From the NCBI RefSeq assembly GCF_009696045.1, contig NZ_VUMT01000007.1, positions 91,381 through 155,380 on the forward strand: a stretch of 64,000 bases of DNA, given 5' to 3'. The position numbers and the translations under genes are program-made. The notes below the pieces were generated by a model. That model searched no databases. It was not told where the DNA came from and saw only the letters and a program-made list of their open reading frames with translations. Every line of letters starts with the position of its first letter. Position 1 is the stretch's first letter. Below are positions 36,254-46,617 of this stretch, piece by piece. Source of the stretch: Velocimicrobium porci. Its GTDB lineage: Bacteria; Bacillota; Clostridia; Lachnospirales; Lachnospiraceae.

Positions 36254-36619
36254 ATGGATATTTTTAATAAAATGGGAGAAGAATTAACGAATGCCGGTAT
36301 CGGAATTGCAAAAGTAACGAAAGAAATGACAGAAAATGCAAAACTTCATGCTTCTATTACTGCAGAGGAAGCAAAAATCAGGGAACAATACAGAATTATA
36401 GGTGAAAAGTATTATAAACAATGTAAAAATACAGAACAAGAAGAATTACTTTCTGAAGAGTATAGAGAGGCATTTGACAAAATAGCAATTTCTAAATGGA
36501 AAATTAATGAAGCAAAAGAAACACTGGCAGATCGGAAGGGAAGTATAATCTGTCCGGAATGTGGGGCAAGAGTAGCAAAAGAGGCAGTATTTTGTAGTAA
36601 ATGCGGAGCTAAAATATAA
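36254..36619 (+). CDS. Small zinc-ribbon protein
   Basis: The 121-residue protein has a helical N-terminal three-quarters (about 1-95, phrases GIGIAKVTKEMTENA, EAKIREQYRIIGEKYY) and a C-terminal zinc ribbon (CPECGARV and CSKCGAKI, four Cys, about 100-118). No membrane segment is seen. The frame opens at 36179, but AAGGAG sits 7 bases before the ATG at 36254, which gives a compact protein. Such proteins are common in Lachnospiraceae and have no known function; zinc-ribbon ends often mediate protein contacts. An 8-bp inverted repeat (TTTATGGT/ACCATAAA) upstream may be an operator. Confidence 0.82.
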   Translation: MDIFNKMGEELTNAGIGIAKVTKEMTENAKLHASITAEEAKIREQYRIIGEKYYKQCKNTEQEELLSEEYREAFDKIAISKWKINEAKETLADRKGSIICPECGARVAKEAVFCSKCGAKI

Positions 36620-36639
36620 GACTGGGAAGGAATAAAAAC

Positions 36640-37497
36640 ATGCAATTAGCTGTATTAAGTGATATTCATAGTAATTTTATTGCATTGAAAGCTTGTATAA
36701 AATTTATCGAGAGCAGACCAATTGATGGAATTATATTACTTGGAGATTATGTGAGCGACTGCCCAAAACCACAGAATACATTAAAAGAAATAAAGCAATT
36801 AATTCAACGGTATCCGTCATGGGTAATAAAAGGAAATAGAGAAGAATATTTCCTTAATTATCGGGACGGGAAAGAAGAAAATTGGGAATATACATCATAT
36901 AAAGGAAGCCTATTATATACTTATGAGCGTTTAACAAAAGAAGATTTGATGTGGTTTGAGAAGCTCCCGTCGACTTTAACAGTAGAAATAGAAGGGGCAA
37001 AACCAATTACAATTATGCATGGTTCACCTGTCTGTGCGAAAGAACTTATGGACAAAAATCAGGAAAATACAGATGTCCACATGGAAACCTGCAAAACAGA
37101 TTATTTATTAGCCGGACATACCCATCGCCAGTTTGTGTACTATCATAAAAATAAAATGTTGTTGAACCCAGGTTCCATTGGAGTTGCAATTGGAGAAAGG
37201 GCAACTGCACATATGGCTTTACTACGTTGGGAAGACAATCAGTGGAAATATAATTTAATTGGCGTTCCATACAGCTATAATAAATTAAAACAGGAATTTG
37301 AAAAAAGTTCTTTAATGGAAAGGGCAAATGTATGGCCAAAATGTATCTTGAAGTCCATTGACAGTGGAGTAAATGTAGGACCAATTTGTGCAAAAAAGGC
37401 ATATGATCTGGCGATTGAAGATTGTCAAAAAATCAAAGACCGTATTGTTCCAGAATATTATTGGGAACAGGCGGCAAAAGAACTTGGCGTAATATAG
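36640..37497 (+). CDS. Calcineurin-like metallophosphoesterase
   Basis: The 285-residue cytoplasmic protein has the metallophosphoesterase motifs in order: SDIHSN (D8, H10), LGDYVSD, IKGNREEY, IMHGSP and AGHTHRQF. These five blocks make the dinuclear metal site. The GNRE block and the length place it among bacterial YfcE/diadenosine-type predicted phosphatases. The real substrate is unknown. It starts 20 bases after the zinc-ribbon gene and 17 bases before the subtilase gene, and probably shares a transcript with them. A GGAAGGA site precedes the ATG. Confidence 0.9.
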   Translation: MQLAVLSDIHSNFIALKACIKFIESRPIDGIILLGDYVSDCPKPQNTLKEIKQLIQRYPSWVIKGNREEYFLNYRDGKEENWEYTSYKGSLLYTYERLTKEDLMWFEKLPSTLTVEIEGAKPITIMHGSPVCAKELMDKNQENTDVHMETCKTDYLLAGHTHRQFVYYHKNKMLLNPGSIGVAIGERATAHMALLRWEDNQWKYNLIGVPYSYNKLKQEFEKSSLMERANVWPKCILKSIDSGVNVGPICAKKAYDLAIEDCQKIKDRIVPEYYWEQAAKELGVI

Positions 37498-37514
37498 AAT
37501 AGAAGGAGAAGTAA

Positions 37515-39479
37515 ATGAACAGGAACCTTAAAAAATACGGAAAAAAGTTGGCATATGGATTTTTAGTTTTGAGTTTGGTAGGTGGAGAACTTACAACAGC
37601 TAATTATAAAATAGTACAGGCAGAAGAAAATTCGATAGGAAATGTACAAGAAACAATAGATACCGGTGTAGAACAGACAGAGTTAGAGGAAAAATCCGTA
37701 ACGGATATCAGAGAATATGACAATAATGAATTACTAGTTGTTTATAAAGATGAGATAAAAGAGAATAAAGAATTACCAGAAGGGGCAATAGAAGAAACGA
37801 TAACAGAAGATTCTTCTTTAGTAGAAACAGAAAATAAAAGCGATTTAAAAGAAGCAATCGAAACACTAAGTCAAGATTCTGATGTTGCTTATGTACAGCC
37901 AAACTATACCTATCATGCGTTAACTTCAGTGACGAATGATACTTATTCTAATTATCAGTGGGCATATAATGATGCAAATTATAATATAGGAATTACAACG
38001 GCATGGAATATGGGAGCTGGTGCAAACAAAAATGTAATTGTTGCAGTGACAGATACCGGAATTGATTATAATCATGTAGACTTAAAAGATAAAATATGGA
38101 CAAACTCAAATGAGATAGCAGGAAATGGAAAGGATGATGATGGCAACGGATTTGTAGATGATATATATGGCTGGAATTTTGCTTCCGGAAATAATAGAAT
38201 TTGTGAATATAAACTTTTAAAAGGTGAATACGTAGACAATCATGGAACTCATGTTGCAGGAATTATTAATGCAACGGCAGAAAATCAAATGGGAATTGCA
38301 GGTGTCGCATCCAAATCTAACGTTCAATTAATGTCCGTTAAAATATTTGGAGATGATGGAACAACAACAACGGCAGGTTTAATTAAAGGAATTCGTTACG
38401 CAGAAGAAAATGGAGCTGAAATATGTAATATGAGCTTAGGCGGAGATGCAACAAATACATATATGGATAAGCTATTATATAATACAATGAGCAGCTCTAA
38501 TATGCTATTCATTTGTGCAGCGGGGAATGGAACCGAAGCAACAAAAGGAGTCGGATTTGATATAACGAATCACCGACAGGCACCGGCAAGCTTTAATCTT
38601 GAGAATATGATTTGTGTCGGAAACATGAATAAAAATGGAATAATGGATGAAAGCTCCTGCTATAGTAGTACACAGGTAGATATAGCTGCACCGGGAACTG
38701 AGATTTTAAGTACAGGAGTTGATGCGAGAAAAAGCAAAAGAGGAGTATACGTATCAATGACAGGAACCTCCATGGCAACTCCAATGGTAACCGGCGTTGC
38801 AGCAATGCTTCAGTCATATTACGGGATATTAAAGCCGTCACAGATAAAAGAAGCAATTCTTGGTGGAGCAAAAATAAATGAAAAATTAAATAATAAAGTT
38901 GCAGAAAATAGAATGTTAAGTGCAGATGGGGCAATGAAATATTGGCAAGAGCATGCTTTTATTAATACATCTGTAAATAATATAAGAAAGTCAAATTATA
39001 AAGAAGTGTCAGTGAAGGTTACCAATTATAATGGAATAGTAGATAAAGTATATTATGCGTTCGGAACACAAGAGGAAAGCTATTTTGAAAATGGTACAAT
39101 GGGAACGGAAATAAAACTTGTAAATGGAAGAGGCAGTTTTACTGCTGAAAAAAGTGGAACTTATACATTATACGTAGTAGATCGTAATGGATTTAAATCC
39201 ATGGCACAAGTGAACGTAACAATCCCTACCGTTAAGACAGTTCGATTGTCTGCTACGACAAAGACATTAAAGAAGGGAAAGACATACATATTACGTGCTA
39301 CGGTAAATCCTTCTGATGTGTATGTAACAAAATCTTATAAAACAAGTAATAAATCAGTTGCCACAGTTTCCTCTAGTGGAAAGATTACAGCTAAGAAGAA
39401 AGGAAAGGCTAAAATTACAGTGAACATTTCAGATGGAACGCGCACGAAAAGCGTTTCTTGCGTTGTGAGTGTGACATAA
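37515..39479 (+). CDS. Secreted S8 subtilisin-like serine protease with Ig-like C-terminal domain
   Basis: The 654-residue protein has a signal peptide (about 1-36). An I9-like propeptide follows (about 70-130). The S8 catalytic domain (about 150-460) carries D180 (VTDTGID), H243 (HGTHVAG) and S419 (TGTSMATPM). A beta domain (470-570) and a Big_2-type Ig domain (about 575-654, VKTVRLSATTKTLKKG, ATVSSSGKITAKKKG) end it. All three catalytic residues are present. The Ig domain suggests a wall-bound enzyme. An AAGGAG site precedes the ATG. A hairpin terminator follows. Confidence 0.93.
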   Translation: MNRNLKKYGKKLAYGFLVLSLVGGELTTANYKIVQAEENSIGNVQETIDTGVEQTELEEKSVTDIREYDNNELLVVYKDEIKENKELPEGAIEETITEDSSLVETENKSDLKEAIETLSQDSDVAYVQPNYTYHALTSVTNDTYSNYQWAYNDANYNIGITTAWNMGAGANKNVIVAVTDTGIDYNHVDLKDKIWTNSNEIAGNGKDDDGNGFVDDIYGWNFASGNNRICEYKLLKGEYVDNHGTHVAGIINATAENQMGIAGVASKSNVQLMSVKIFGDDGTTTTAGLIKGIRYAEENGAEICNMSLGGDATNTYMDKLLYNTMSSSNMLFICAAGNGTEATKGVGFDITNHRQAPASFNLENMICVGNMNKNGIMDESSCYSSTQVDIAAPGTEILSTGVDARKSKRGVYVSMTGTSMATPMVTGVAAMLQSYYGILKPSQIKEAILGGAKINEKLNNKVAENRMLSADGAMKYWQEHAFINTSVNNIRKSNYKEVSVKVTNYNGIVDKVYYAFGTQEESYFENGTMGTEIKLVNGRGSFTAEKSGTYTLYVVDRNGFKSMAQVNVTIPTVKTVRLSATTKTLKKGKTYILRATVNPSDVYVTKSYKTSNKSVATVSSSGKITAKKKGKAKITVNISDGTRTKSVSCVVSVT

Positions 39480-39481
39480 AG

Positions 39482-39600
39482 AGTGACGTGTAGTAATAAA
39501 AATATTAGGATATTCAACTGCACTGGTTGGAGAACAGTGAGAAAAGTGATGGAGTGGCTGGAATTTGCCCCAGCCACTCCATCACTTCTTTCACGTCACT
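39482..39600. terminator. Terminator hairpin with outer inverted repeat
   Basis: Inner 18-bp stem AAGTGATGGAGTGGCTGG (39544-39561) with its complement at 39570-39587 serves the converging subtilase and PLP-enzyme genes. Outer 9-bp ends AGTGACGTG (39482-39490) and CACGTCACT (39592-39600) enclose it, giving a small palindromic element. No U run is strong. Confidence 0.65.
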
Positions 39601-39613
39601 ATCTCATACACAT

Positions 39614-40711
39614 TTATTTCATCACATCCAACAACACCTTAAGCAATTCATCATTTTTCTCCGGCATCATAAAACAAAAACGAATAAAATGATTATCTAA
39701 GAACGGAAAGGTTGAACAATCCCGAATCATAAGTCCCTTTTGAATTGCTGCGTCGAATAAATCACTTGAAGTAATTCCCTCTTTTAATAATTTGACTAGT
39801 ACAAAATTTGCCGAAGGAGGGTAAACTTTAATATTTGGACAAGAAGCTAAAATATTACAGATTCTAGTACGTTCTGAATGGATTAAATTGGTTGTCTGTT
39901 GTTTATATTCGTCATCTCCAAACATAATTTCACCTGCAATTGCAGCAAGGCTATTAATTGTCCATGGATTTTTCTTCTGATTAATTTCTTTAATCAAATC
40001 TTCATTTCCACAAACTGCATATCCAAGCCTTAATCCCGGTGCTGCGAAAAATTTGGAGATACCCCTTAATATAATAATATTATTATAATAGTCGGCTAAA
40101 GGGATTGAAGTGATTTCTTCCATATGTTCTGCGAATTCTACATAAGTTTCATCTACCATAACAAAAATATCGTTTTGTTTACAGACATCTAAGATTTTTC
40201 TCATATCAGAACGAGTGATAATGGAAGAAGTAGGGTTATTTGGATTACATAATACGAGCAAATCAATATCGGTGTGAAGCGATTCACAGAGTTCTTCTAG
40301 GTTTAGTGAAAAATCAGATTGTTCTTTTAAACTAAAGTAATGGGAACGACCTCCGCCAAGTGAAATTTCACGCTCATATTCGGAATAGGTTGGTCCTACA
40401 ATCAGTGCCTTTTTTGGATGACGGATTTGTATAAAAAGAGAGATTAATTCGGTTGATCCATTTCCTACTAATATGTGGCTTGGAGAAGCTTTAATATATT
40501 GACTGATTGCGTTTCGAAGTGATGTGTATTCACGGTCAGGATAAGAGGTAATTGCATCAATATGACTGGAAAGGGTTTCTCTTAACCGAAATGATACTCC
40601 AAGAGGATTTACATTTGCGGAAAAGCTTGTAATATTCTCTTTTTTTATACCGTATATTTGTTCTATTTTCTCTAAATCACTGCCGTGAAATTGTTCTAAA
40701 GGTTTTGCCAT
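39614..40711 (-). CDS. PLP-dependent aminotransferase, CobD/HisC type
   Basis: The 365-residue fold-type I PLP enzyme has the family N-terminus HGSDLEKIEQIYG and NVNPLG. The PLP-aspartate segment is MVDETYVEF. The lysine that binds PLP lies in GISKFFAAPGLRLGY. A C-terminal FIRFCFMMPEKND completes it. The opening matches threonine-phosphate decarboxylase CobD (cobalamin side chain) better than HisC, but no cobalamin or histidine genes are near, so the reaction is not settled. The frame opens at 40798; the ATG at 40711 follows AAAGGA and matches the family start. It faces the giant-protein gene across a 129-base divergent region. Confidence 0.85.
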   Translation of the reverse strand: MAKPLEQFHGSDLEKIEQIYGIKKENITSFSANVNPLGVSFRLRETLSSHIDAITSYPDREYTSLRNAISQYIKASPSHILVGNGSTELISLFIQIRHPKKALIVGPTYSEYEREISLGGGRSHYFSLKEQSDFSLNLEELCESLHTDIDLLVLCNPNNPTSSIITRSDMRKILDVCKQNDIFVMVDETYVEFAEHMEEITSIPLADYYNNIIILRGISKFFAAPGLRLGYAVCGNEDLIKEINQKKNPWTINSLAAIAGEIMFGDDEYKQQTTNLIHSERTRICNILASCPNIKVYPPSANFVLVKLLKEGITSSDLFDAAIQKGLMIRDCSTFPFLDNHFIRFCFMMPEKNDELLKVLLDVMK

Positions 40712-40840
40712 AATTCCGAATCCTTTCTTTCTAAAGTATTGAATATTCAAGTAAGTTAGTGTTATAATTGTTTCATCTGTATTTGTTATTATAATCATTT
40801 TATGGAAAATTGCAAATAATACTATTTAAGGTGACATAGC

Positions 40841-43800
40841 ATGAGAGAGAAAATCAGTAAATTGGCAAATGAAGAATTTGAATATGAATTACCAGAGATA
40901 ATAATCTCAACGGATTGTCTTTCGATTCGGGTGGAAAAAGAGAAACAGGGTGTTGGGACATTTCAAATTTCTAATCGGGATAACCGTATTATGAAATGTT
41001 TTTTAGTGTGCAATTGTCCGTATGTTAGTTTGTCGACAGAGGCATTTGTGGATTGTAGTGCGGAAGTGACGGTTTGTGTGTCAGTAAAAGATCAAGAGGC
41101 TGGGCACAAAATAGAGGATAAGATTGTTGTATTAAGTGATTGTGGGGAACGGACGATTTCAATAGAGATTGAGGTTGTAGATAATTACTATAATACTTCA
41201 ATGGGAGAAATTAAGGATTTGTTTCATTTTGCTAATCTTGCAAAAACCAATCAGGAAGAGGCAGTTTTGTTATTTAAATCCCCGGAATTTGAGCGCGTAT
41301 TTTTACATAGTAAAAATGAATGGTTGCTGTATCGGAGTCTGGTAAAGGGAAATTCTTCGAAACAGGCAATGGAGGAGTTTTTAGTTGCAATCCATAAGAA
41401 GTTAAAGCTTTTATTTTCAGTTCCTAAGACAGATGTTTTTTATGAGATAGAAGAAAATAAATCCTTTCTTGATAAATTGTTGATAAAAAAAGATAACTGG
41501 GGTTATTCGGAGTTGAAAATTTCTTCTGATGCTGCTTTTTTAATTCCTGAGCATAAACGTGTATGGTCAAATGATTTTACGGCAAATAAATATGAATTGG
41601 AATATGTAATTGAACCTAAATTTATGCGCAAGGGGAAGAATTATGCGAAACTTATAATTGAATCGGCACATCAAAGATTTGAAGTTACTGTTACAGCATG
41701 GAAGAAGAATTATTCACAGAAAACAGAACATTTAGTGGAAAAAAATAAGGATTACTTGTTCAAAAAAGAATGGATTTTAAAGTTTTTTCAGAATTATATT
41801 AATTTTCATATCAACCATATTGCAAATGATATTTATATCTTAGAGATAGAAGAGTTATTGAAAAAAGGAAGTCATTTGATTGATTCAGATACCCTTCTTT
41901 GTATTCGCTATCATGTAGCTATTGTAAAAAATGATGTAAATCAGCTAAAAACGGTATCGGAGGAATTAAAAAGTAAAGAAGAAATCTGGCAGGCAGAACA
42001 ACCGGAAAAATATTGTACTATTTTATATCTGCGTGCATTGCAGACAAAAAAAGAAGATGATATTTCACTGGCTTTGGAAAAAATAAAGGTTTGTTATAAT
42101 CAAGAAGAAAAATTCCTATATTTGTGGTACCTTTTATACTTAGACCGTTCTTATGAAGAAAAGAGAGTAAGGGAACCGGTTTTAGTAAAACAATTAGAGA
42201 TGGGAGTTCATAGTCCTATTCTCTATTATGAACTGATTACTTATTACAACCAATATCCAACGGCATTAAAGGAATTGACCGGAAAAATAGCTGCTGCATT
42301 TCACTGGGGTGTTAAGTATCAGTACATTCAGTGGGACTTTATGCTTCAATATGTGTCATTAGCACGTAAATGCAAGGGGTTTCATTCATTAATTTATAGA
42401 GATTTGATTACACTTTATGAAAAATATCAGGCAGATGAAATTTTATCTGCGATTTGCAGTATTTTAATCCGAAACGAAAAAGTAGGGAACGAATATTTTA
42501 AATGGTATCAGCTTGGTGTTAAAAGACAGCTCAGAATTACTAATTTGTATGAATATTATTTATATTCCTGTAATGAAAAGGAGATTACAGAGCTTCCGAA
42601 TTCCCTTCTTTTATATTTTAATTATGACAGTAATTTATCAAATCGGAAGAAAGCATTTTTGTATGCGTATCTGATTCGGAATAAAGCGAAACATAGAGAG
42701 ATTTACGAGCAATATCAGAAGAAAATTTTTCAGTTTACGAAGGCTCAGCTTGAAAAGAAAAATCAGGATGAGAATATGGGTGTATTATATGAAGCGTTGA
42801 TGGAAAATGGTGCTTGTTCGACTGAACTGGCACAGCGTGTGGCTGAAGTTATGTTTCAATATGAAATTATTTGCGAAAATTTAAATATGTGTGGTGTAAT
42901 TGTAAGCCATAAAGAGCTGGAGGATGAAACCTATACGCCATTGATTGATGGAAGAGCAGTTATTTCTATTTTTACAGAACAGTCATGTATTATATTTGTA
43001 GACAGTAATGGAAATAGATATGGAAAAACGGTATCATATGCAATACATAAATTAAACCAATTAGAACGCTATGAAAAGATATGTTATCAATGTGGAGCCA
43101 GAAATCCGATGCTGTTACTTAATTTGTTTGAGAAAATTGAGCAGTATCAGAAGTTAGAAAAGGATACAGAACAAATCTGTCGGGAAGTTGCTCAAATTTC
43201 TTCTCTTACTCCATTGTATCGGAGAAATGTAGCAATGGGACTTTTGGAACGCTATTATGAAACAATGAATTACAATGCTTTGGAAGAAGTGTTGGATTGG
43301 ATTGATTTTTCAATCTTAAATCGGGAAGATAGGGCAAAGGTAATTGAGATTTGTATTATATACGATAGAGAAAATAAAGCAATTGCAGGCCTAAAAGAAT
43401 ATGGGCTGAATGGCGTCCGGTTAAACCGGTTGATTCGTCTTGTTACGAAATGGATTCGTGAGAGAACGGCTGAGAGGGATGAGTTCATTTTAGCAATTGC
43501 TCGATATACATTTTCAATTGGAAAATATAATGAAGAAATTTTGTCTTATCTAGTGAAATATGGAAAAGGTGCGTCGAAAGATTTATTTTTGCTATGGGAA
43601 AGGGCGAGAGCATTTGAAGTTGATACAGAAGCATTAGAAGAAAGGCTATTGTATCAGGTACTATTTACCGAGCATTGCAGTCAAAAATATTTTAAAGTAT
43701 TTTCCTCTTATTATAAGAGGGGAAAAGATTCACTTTTAATTCAAGCTTTTATATGTTTCCACGCTTACCGTTACCTTGTTCATGATCGGGTTCTTAATGA

Positions 43801-44413
43801 GAAACTATTTGAATTATTAGAAAAAGAGTGTCAAAGTGGCGAAAATGAGTGTATCTGTCTGGCATTGTTAAAATATTACAGTACATTAGAAAACTTGTCC
43901 GAACAGGAAAGTAAATTTGTTGACTATACAATGTACCGTATGATTGAAAAGGGGATTGTACTTCCATTCTTTTGTGAATTTAAGGGGAAAATCATGGTAC
44001 CTTATGAAATTCAGGATAAGTATTATGTGGAATATAAGTGTAATCCAAATAAAAAGGTAGTGATTAATTATCGGTTAGATGGAAGCACTTTGGGTGAATT
44101 TGCCACAGAGGTAATGAAGCCGGTTTATAATGGGATTTTTGTAAAGGATTTTGTATTGTTTTACAATGAAGTATTGCAATATTATATTGTAGAAGAAGAA
44201 AATGATTCTCTAAAGAGTCCATGCCGACAGATTACAGAAAGCGTGAGTGCTACTATGGATAATATGACGGAAGAGAAGGAACTGACATCATATAATATAA
44301 TTAATGATATGCTCATGGCAAGAGAAATGCAGGATGAGAAAACTATGCTTGAGCTGATGAAAACTTATATCAAACGGGAATATGTTGGCGAAAATGTATT
44401 TAAGCCACTTTAG
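40841..44413 (+). CDS. Giant Ig/helical-repeat protein, DUF5717-like
   Basis: The 1190-residue protein starts MREKISKLANEEFEYELPEI. Its N-terminus has Ig-like beta regions (about 1-110 and 220-290) linked by a helical part. A very long array of TPR-like alpha-helices (about 300-1040) follows, then a further beta domain (about 1045-1130) and a polar tail. There is no signal peptide or membrane helix. From memory this pattern matches the DUF5717 family of Lachnospiraceae, usually next to DUF5716 as here. Its role is unknown; the architecture suggests a scaffold. AAGGTGA precedes the ATG. It heads a cluster with the three following genes; the 61-base gap to the next has no terminator. Confidence 0.75.
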   Translation: MREKISKLANEEFEYELPEIIISTDCLSIRVEKEKQGVGTFQISNRDNRIMKCFLVCNCPYVSLSTEAFVDCSAEVTVCVSVKDQEAGHKIEDKIVVLSDCGERTISIEIEVVDNYYNTSMGEIKDLFHFANLAKTNQEEAVLLFKSPEFERVFLHSKNEWLLYRSLVKGNSSKQAMEEFLVAIHKKLKLLFSVPKTDVFYEIEENKSFLDKLLIKKDNWGYSELKISSDAAFLIPEHKRVWSNDFTANKYELEYVIEPKFMRKGKNYAKLIIESAHQRFEVTVTAWKKNYSQKTEHLVEKNKDYLFKKEWILKFFQNYINFHINHIANDIYILEIEELLKKGSHLIDSDTLLCIRYHVAIVKNDVNQLKTVSEELKSKEEIWQAEQPEKYCTILYLRALQTKKEDDISLALEKIKVCYNQEEKFLYLWYLLYLDRSYEEKRVREPVLVKQLEMGVHSPILYYELITYYNQYPTALKELTGKIAAAFHWGVKYQYIQWDFMLQYVSLARKCKGFHSLIYRDLITLYEKYQADEILSAICSILIRNEKVGNEYFKWYQLGVKRQLRITNLYEYYLYSCNEKEITELPNSLLLYFNYDSNLSNRKKAFLYAYLIRNKAKHREIYEQYQKKIFQFTKAQLEKKNQDENMGVLYEALMENGACSTELAQRVAEVMFQYEIICENLNMCGVIVSHKELEDETYTPLIDGRAVISIFTEQSCIIFVDSNGNRYGKTVSYAIHKLNQLERYEKICYQCGARNPMLLLNLFEKIEQYQKLEKDTEQICREVAQISSLTPLYRRNVAMGLLERYYETMNYNALEEVLDWIDFSILNREDRAKVIEICIIYDRENKAIAGLKEYGLNGVRLNRLIRLVTKWIRERTAERDEFILAIARYTFSIGKYNEEILSYLVKYGKGASKDLFLLWERARAFEVDTEALEERLLYQVLFTEHCSQKYFKVFSSYYKRGKDSLLIQAFICFHAYRYLVHDRVLNEKLFELLEKECQSGENECICLALLKYYSTLENLSEQESKFVDYTMYRMIEKGIVLPFFCEFKGKIMVPYEIQDKYYVEYKCNPNKKVVINYRLDGSTLGEFATEVMKPVYNGIFVKDFVLFYNEVLQYYIVEEENDSLKSPCRQITESVSATMDNMTEEKELTSYNIINDMLMAREMQDEKTMLELMKTYIKREYVGENVFKPL

Positions 44414-44474
44414 AAATATAAGCGATAAGGGCAATTGAAAGAAAGGTCAGTATTACAGTGTAATTGTAATATGT

Positions 44475-45761
44475 ATGGATATAGGTATGAAACAGGATAG
44501 AAGTCTTTATGTAGGATTTGATTTGGGAAGAACATATTCTCAGATTAGCTGTTACGATGTAAAGTCAGATAAAATTGTGACAATCTGTCAAAATAAAGAA
44601 ATGGTAGATGGGTTAATTCCTACGTTGTTGGGTGTGACAAAAGAACAAAGAGAGTGGGTATTTGGAACAGAAGCGAAACAGCTAAATGAGGACGATGGAA
44701 TTTTGATTGATCAAATCTTAGAACGCATTATAAGAAAAGAAAAGTTTCATGTATTTGGTGTACTGTTTACAGGAGAGGATATATTAGAAAAATACTTTCG
44801 AAAGACACTTCTTTTGTTGAAAAGATATTATCCGTCTGAATCAATAAAGAAAATAGTTGTGACAATAAAAGAAAAAAAGACGGTTTTAGTTGAAGCGATT
44901 TTTCATGCTTTAGAACAGCTTGGAATTGAAAAAGACCGGGTTGCAGTAGAAGGTTACGAAGAAAGTTATATCAGTTATGCCCTTGGACAGGAAAGGGAAC
45001 TTTGGATTAACGATATTGGTCTGTTTGAATTAGACGAGGAAGGGCTTTCTTATCGTCAGCTGATTTTGAATCGGCGTACGAATCCGATGATTGTAGAGGT
45101 TTGGAAAAAAGAATTTTACGATACATTAAATTTACCTATGATAAAAGAACAAGAGAAAACAAAAACAACTGAAAAAAATGAATTTTTATTTTTAAATACA
45201 GCAAAAAATGTATTGTACAAACAAGGTGTTTCGACAATTTATGTGACAGGAATCGGTTTTTTAGGTGAGTGGGCAGATAAGGCATTAAAGGAGTTATGTG
45301 TCGGAAGGAGAGTTTTTAAAGGACCAAATCTTTATACAAAGGGAGCATGCTTGCAGGCAATGAAACTGGGTGGCATAAAACAATATGAGGAGTATGCTTT
45401 TATTGGCAAAGGTGCTATTAAGGCGAATGTTATGCTTCCTGTTTATCATGATGCAAAAGAAGAGATGTTGATTTTAGCCAAGGTTGGAACTTTATGGAAT
45501 GAGGTGAATAACGAAGCCGATATTATTTTAGATAATGAAGATGAAATTCAAATTATTGTGAATGATCCAATGAAAAAAGAAACAAAAACTCACATTTTGG
45601 AAATGGATGGTTTGCCGGTCAGAGCGAATAAGATGACCAGAATAAAAATAAAGATTTCCTTTTTAGATGAAAAGACAGCGGTTATTACATTAAAAGATGA
45701 CGGGTTTGGAATATTTTCTGAAACAAGCAACCGTGTTTGGGAGAAAACAATTATTGTGTAA
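44475..45761 (+). CDS. Hsp70/actin-fold protein, DUF5716-like
   Basis: The 428-residue protein opens with SLYVGFDLGRTYSQISCYD, a phosphate-1 motif of the Hsp70/actin/sugar-kinase fold. A later YVTGIGFLGEWADKAL corresponds to the adenosine motif. The end (about 310-428) is beta-rich. DUF5716 proteins share this start and neighbour DUF5717. No ribosome site is convincing at the ATG at 44475; a second ATG at 44487 is possible, so the first four residues are uncertain. It is probably an ATP-binding partner of the giant scaffold, by inference from the fold and gene order. Confidence 0.75.
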   Translation: MDIGMKQDRSLYVGFDLGRTYSQISCYDVKSDKIVTICQNKEMVDGLIPTLLGVTKEQREWVFGTEAKQLNEDDGILIDQILERIIRKEKFHVFGVLFTGEDILEKYFRKTLLLLKRYYPSESIKKIVVTIKEKKTVLVEAIFHALEQLGIEKDRVAVEGYEESYISYALGQERELWINDIGLFELDEEGLSYRQLILNRRTNPMIVEVWKKEFYDTLNLPMIKEQEKTKTTEKNEFLFLNTAKNVLYKQGVSTIYVTGIGFLGEWADKALKELCVGRRVFKGPNLYTKGACLQAMKLGGIKQYEEYAFIGKGAIKANVMLPVYHDAKEEMLILAKVGTLWNEVNNEADIILDNEDEIQIIVNDPMKKETKTHILEMDGLPVRANKMTRIKIKISFLDEKTAVITLKDDGFGIFSETSNRVWEKTIIV

Positions 45762-45773
45762 AGGAGGAGCAAG

Positions 45774-46613
45774 ATGGGAAAGTTGATTCTTTGTCATGAT
45801 TCTTATGCAAAAGAACCATTTCTTTTTAAGCAGACAAATACAAAGGTTTATACGATTGAAGAAATGTGCTATTATATATATAATAATATTTACACAATAA
45901 CAGAAGAACTATTTGATTCTACTTTATATCAGTGGCTGGAAGAACAGCTGGATATGAACCATTTGAGAGAAAAGCTTTTAAAAGTTCAGAGAGAAGAGCA
46001 TAGCTTAAAAGATTTAATTGTAATAATGTTATGTAGCTGTGACTATTTTAATGAACAAGAGATTCGTTCCTTAGTTGAAACAATGGATGGGCTAGAGAAA
46101 CTTTCTATGCAAGAAAGAAAAAAATTAAAGGCAGATAATCTGTTATTTGTTCAAAATTATGGTCGGGCTTTAGAAGAATATGAAAGTATGTTGAAAACGG
46201 AAAATGCAAGATGTCTTACAACGGAGGAATATGGAGATATTCTTCATAATATTGCTGTGATTCATACAAGATTTCATTCTTACTTAGAGGCAGCAGTTTT
46301 GTTTAAAGAAGCCTATAGCAGAAATCAAAAAAAAGAATCTCTTGAGCAATATTTGTATGCGTTAAAGTTGGCTGGGAATGAGAAACTGCTAGAGGAAGAA
46401 ATCACTCATTTTGATGTCGATGAAACATGGCTTTTAGAAATGGAAAAAAACATAAAAGAGTTAAAAGTAAAAGTGGAAGATACAAAGGAATATCAAACCG
46501 TTCATAAGCTTCCGGAATTGAAATTGGAAGGACTAGTAAATGAGTATTATGGAAAAATCGATCAATTATTAAATGAGTGGAAAAAGGAATATAGAGTAAA
46601 GTTGGGCAGGTAA
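45774..46613 (+). CDS. TPR-like protein of the DUF5716/5717 cluster
   Basis: I do not recognise a named family. The 279-residue protein has no signal or membrane segment and is largely helical. The middle (about 105-205) looks like TPR pairs (NYGRALEEYESML, YLEAAVLFKEAYSRNQ), and the end (215-279) is Lys/Glu-rich coiled coil. An AAGGAGGAG ribosome site precedes the ATG, only 12 bases after the DUF5716-like stop. The following gene starts 4 bases after its stop. The tight packing says the three proteins act together. Confidence 0.7.
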   Translation: MGKLILCHDSYAKEPFLFKQTNTKVYTIEEMCYYIYNNIYTITEELFDSTLYQWLEEQLDMNHLREKLLKVQREEHSLKDLIVIMLCSCDYFNEQEIRSLVETMDGLEKLSMQERKKLKADNLLFVQNYGRALEEYESMLKTENARCLTTEEYGDILHNIAVIHTRFHSYLEAAVLFKEAYSRNQKKESLEQYLYALKLAGNEKLLEEEITHFDVDETWLLEMEKNIKELKVKVEDTKEYQTVHKLPELKLEGLVNEYYGKIDQLLNEWKKEYRVKLGR

Positions 46614-46617
46614 GAGA

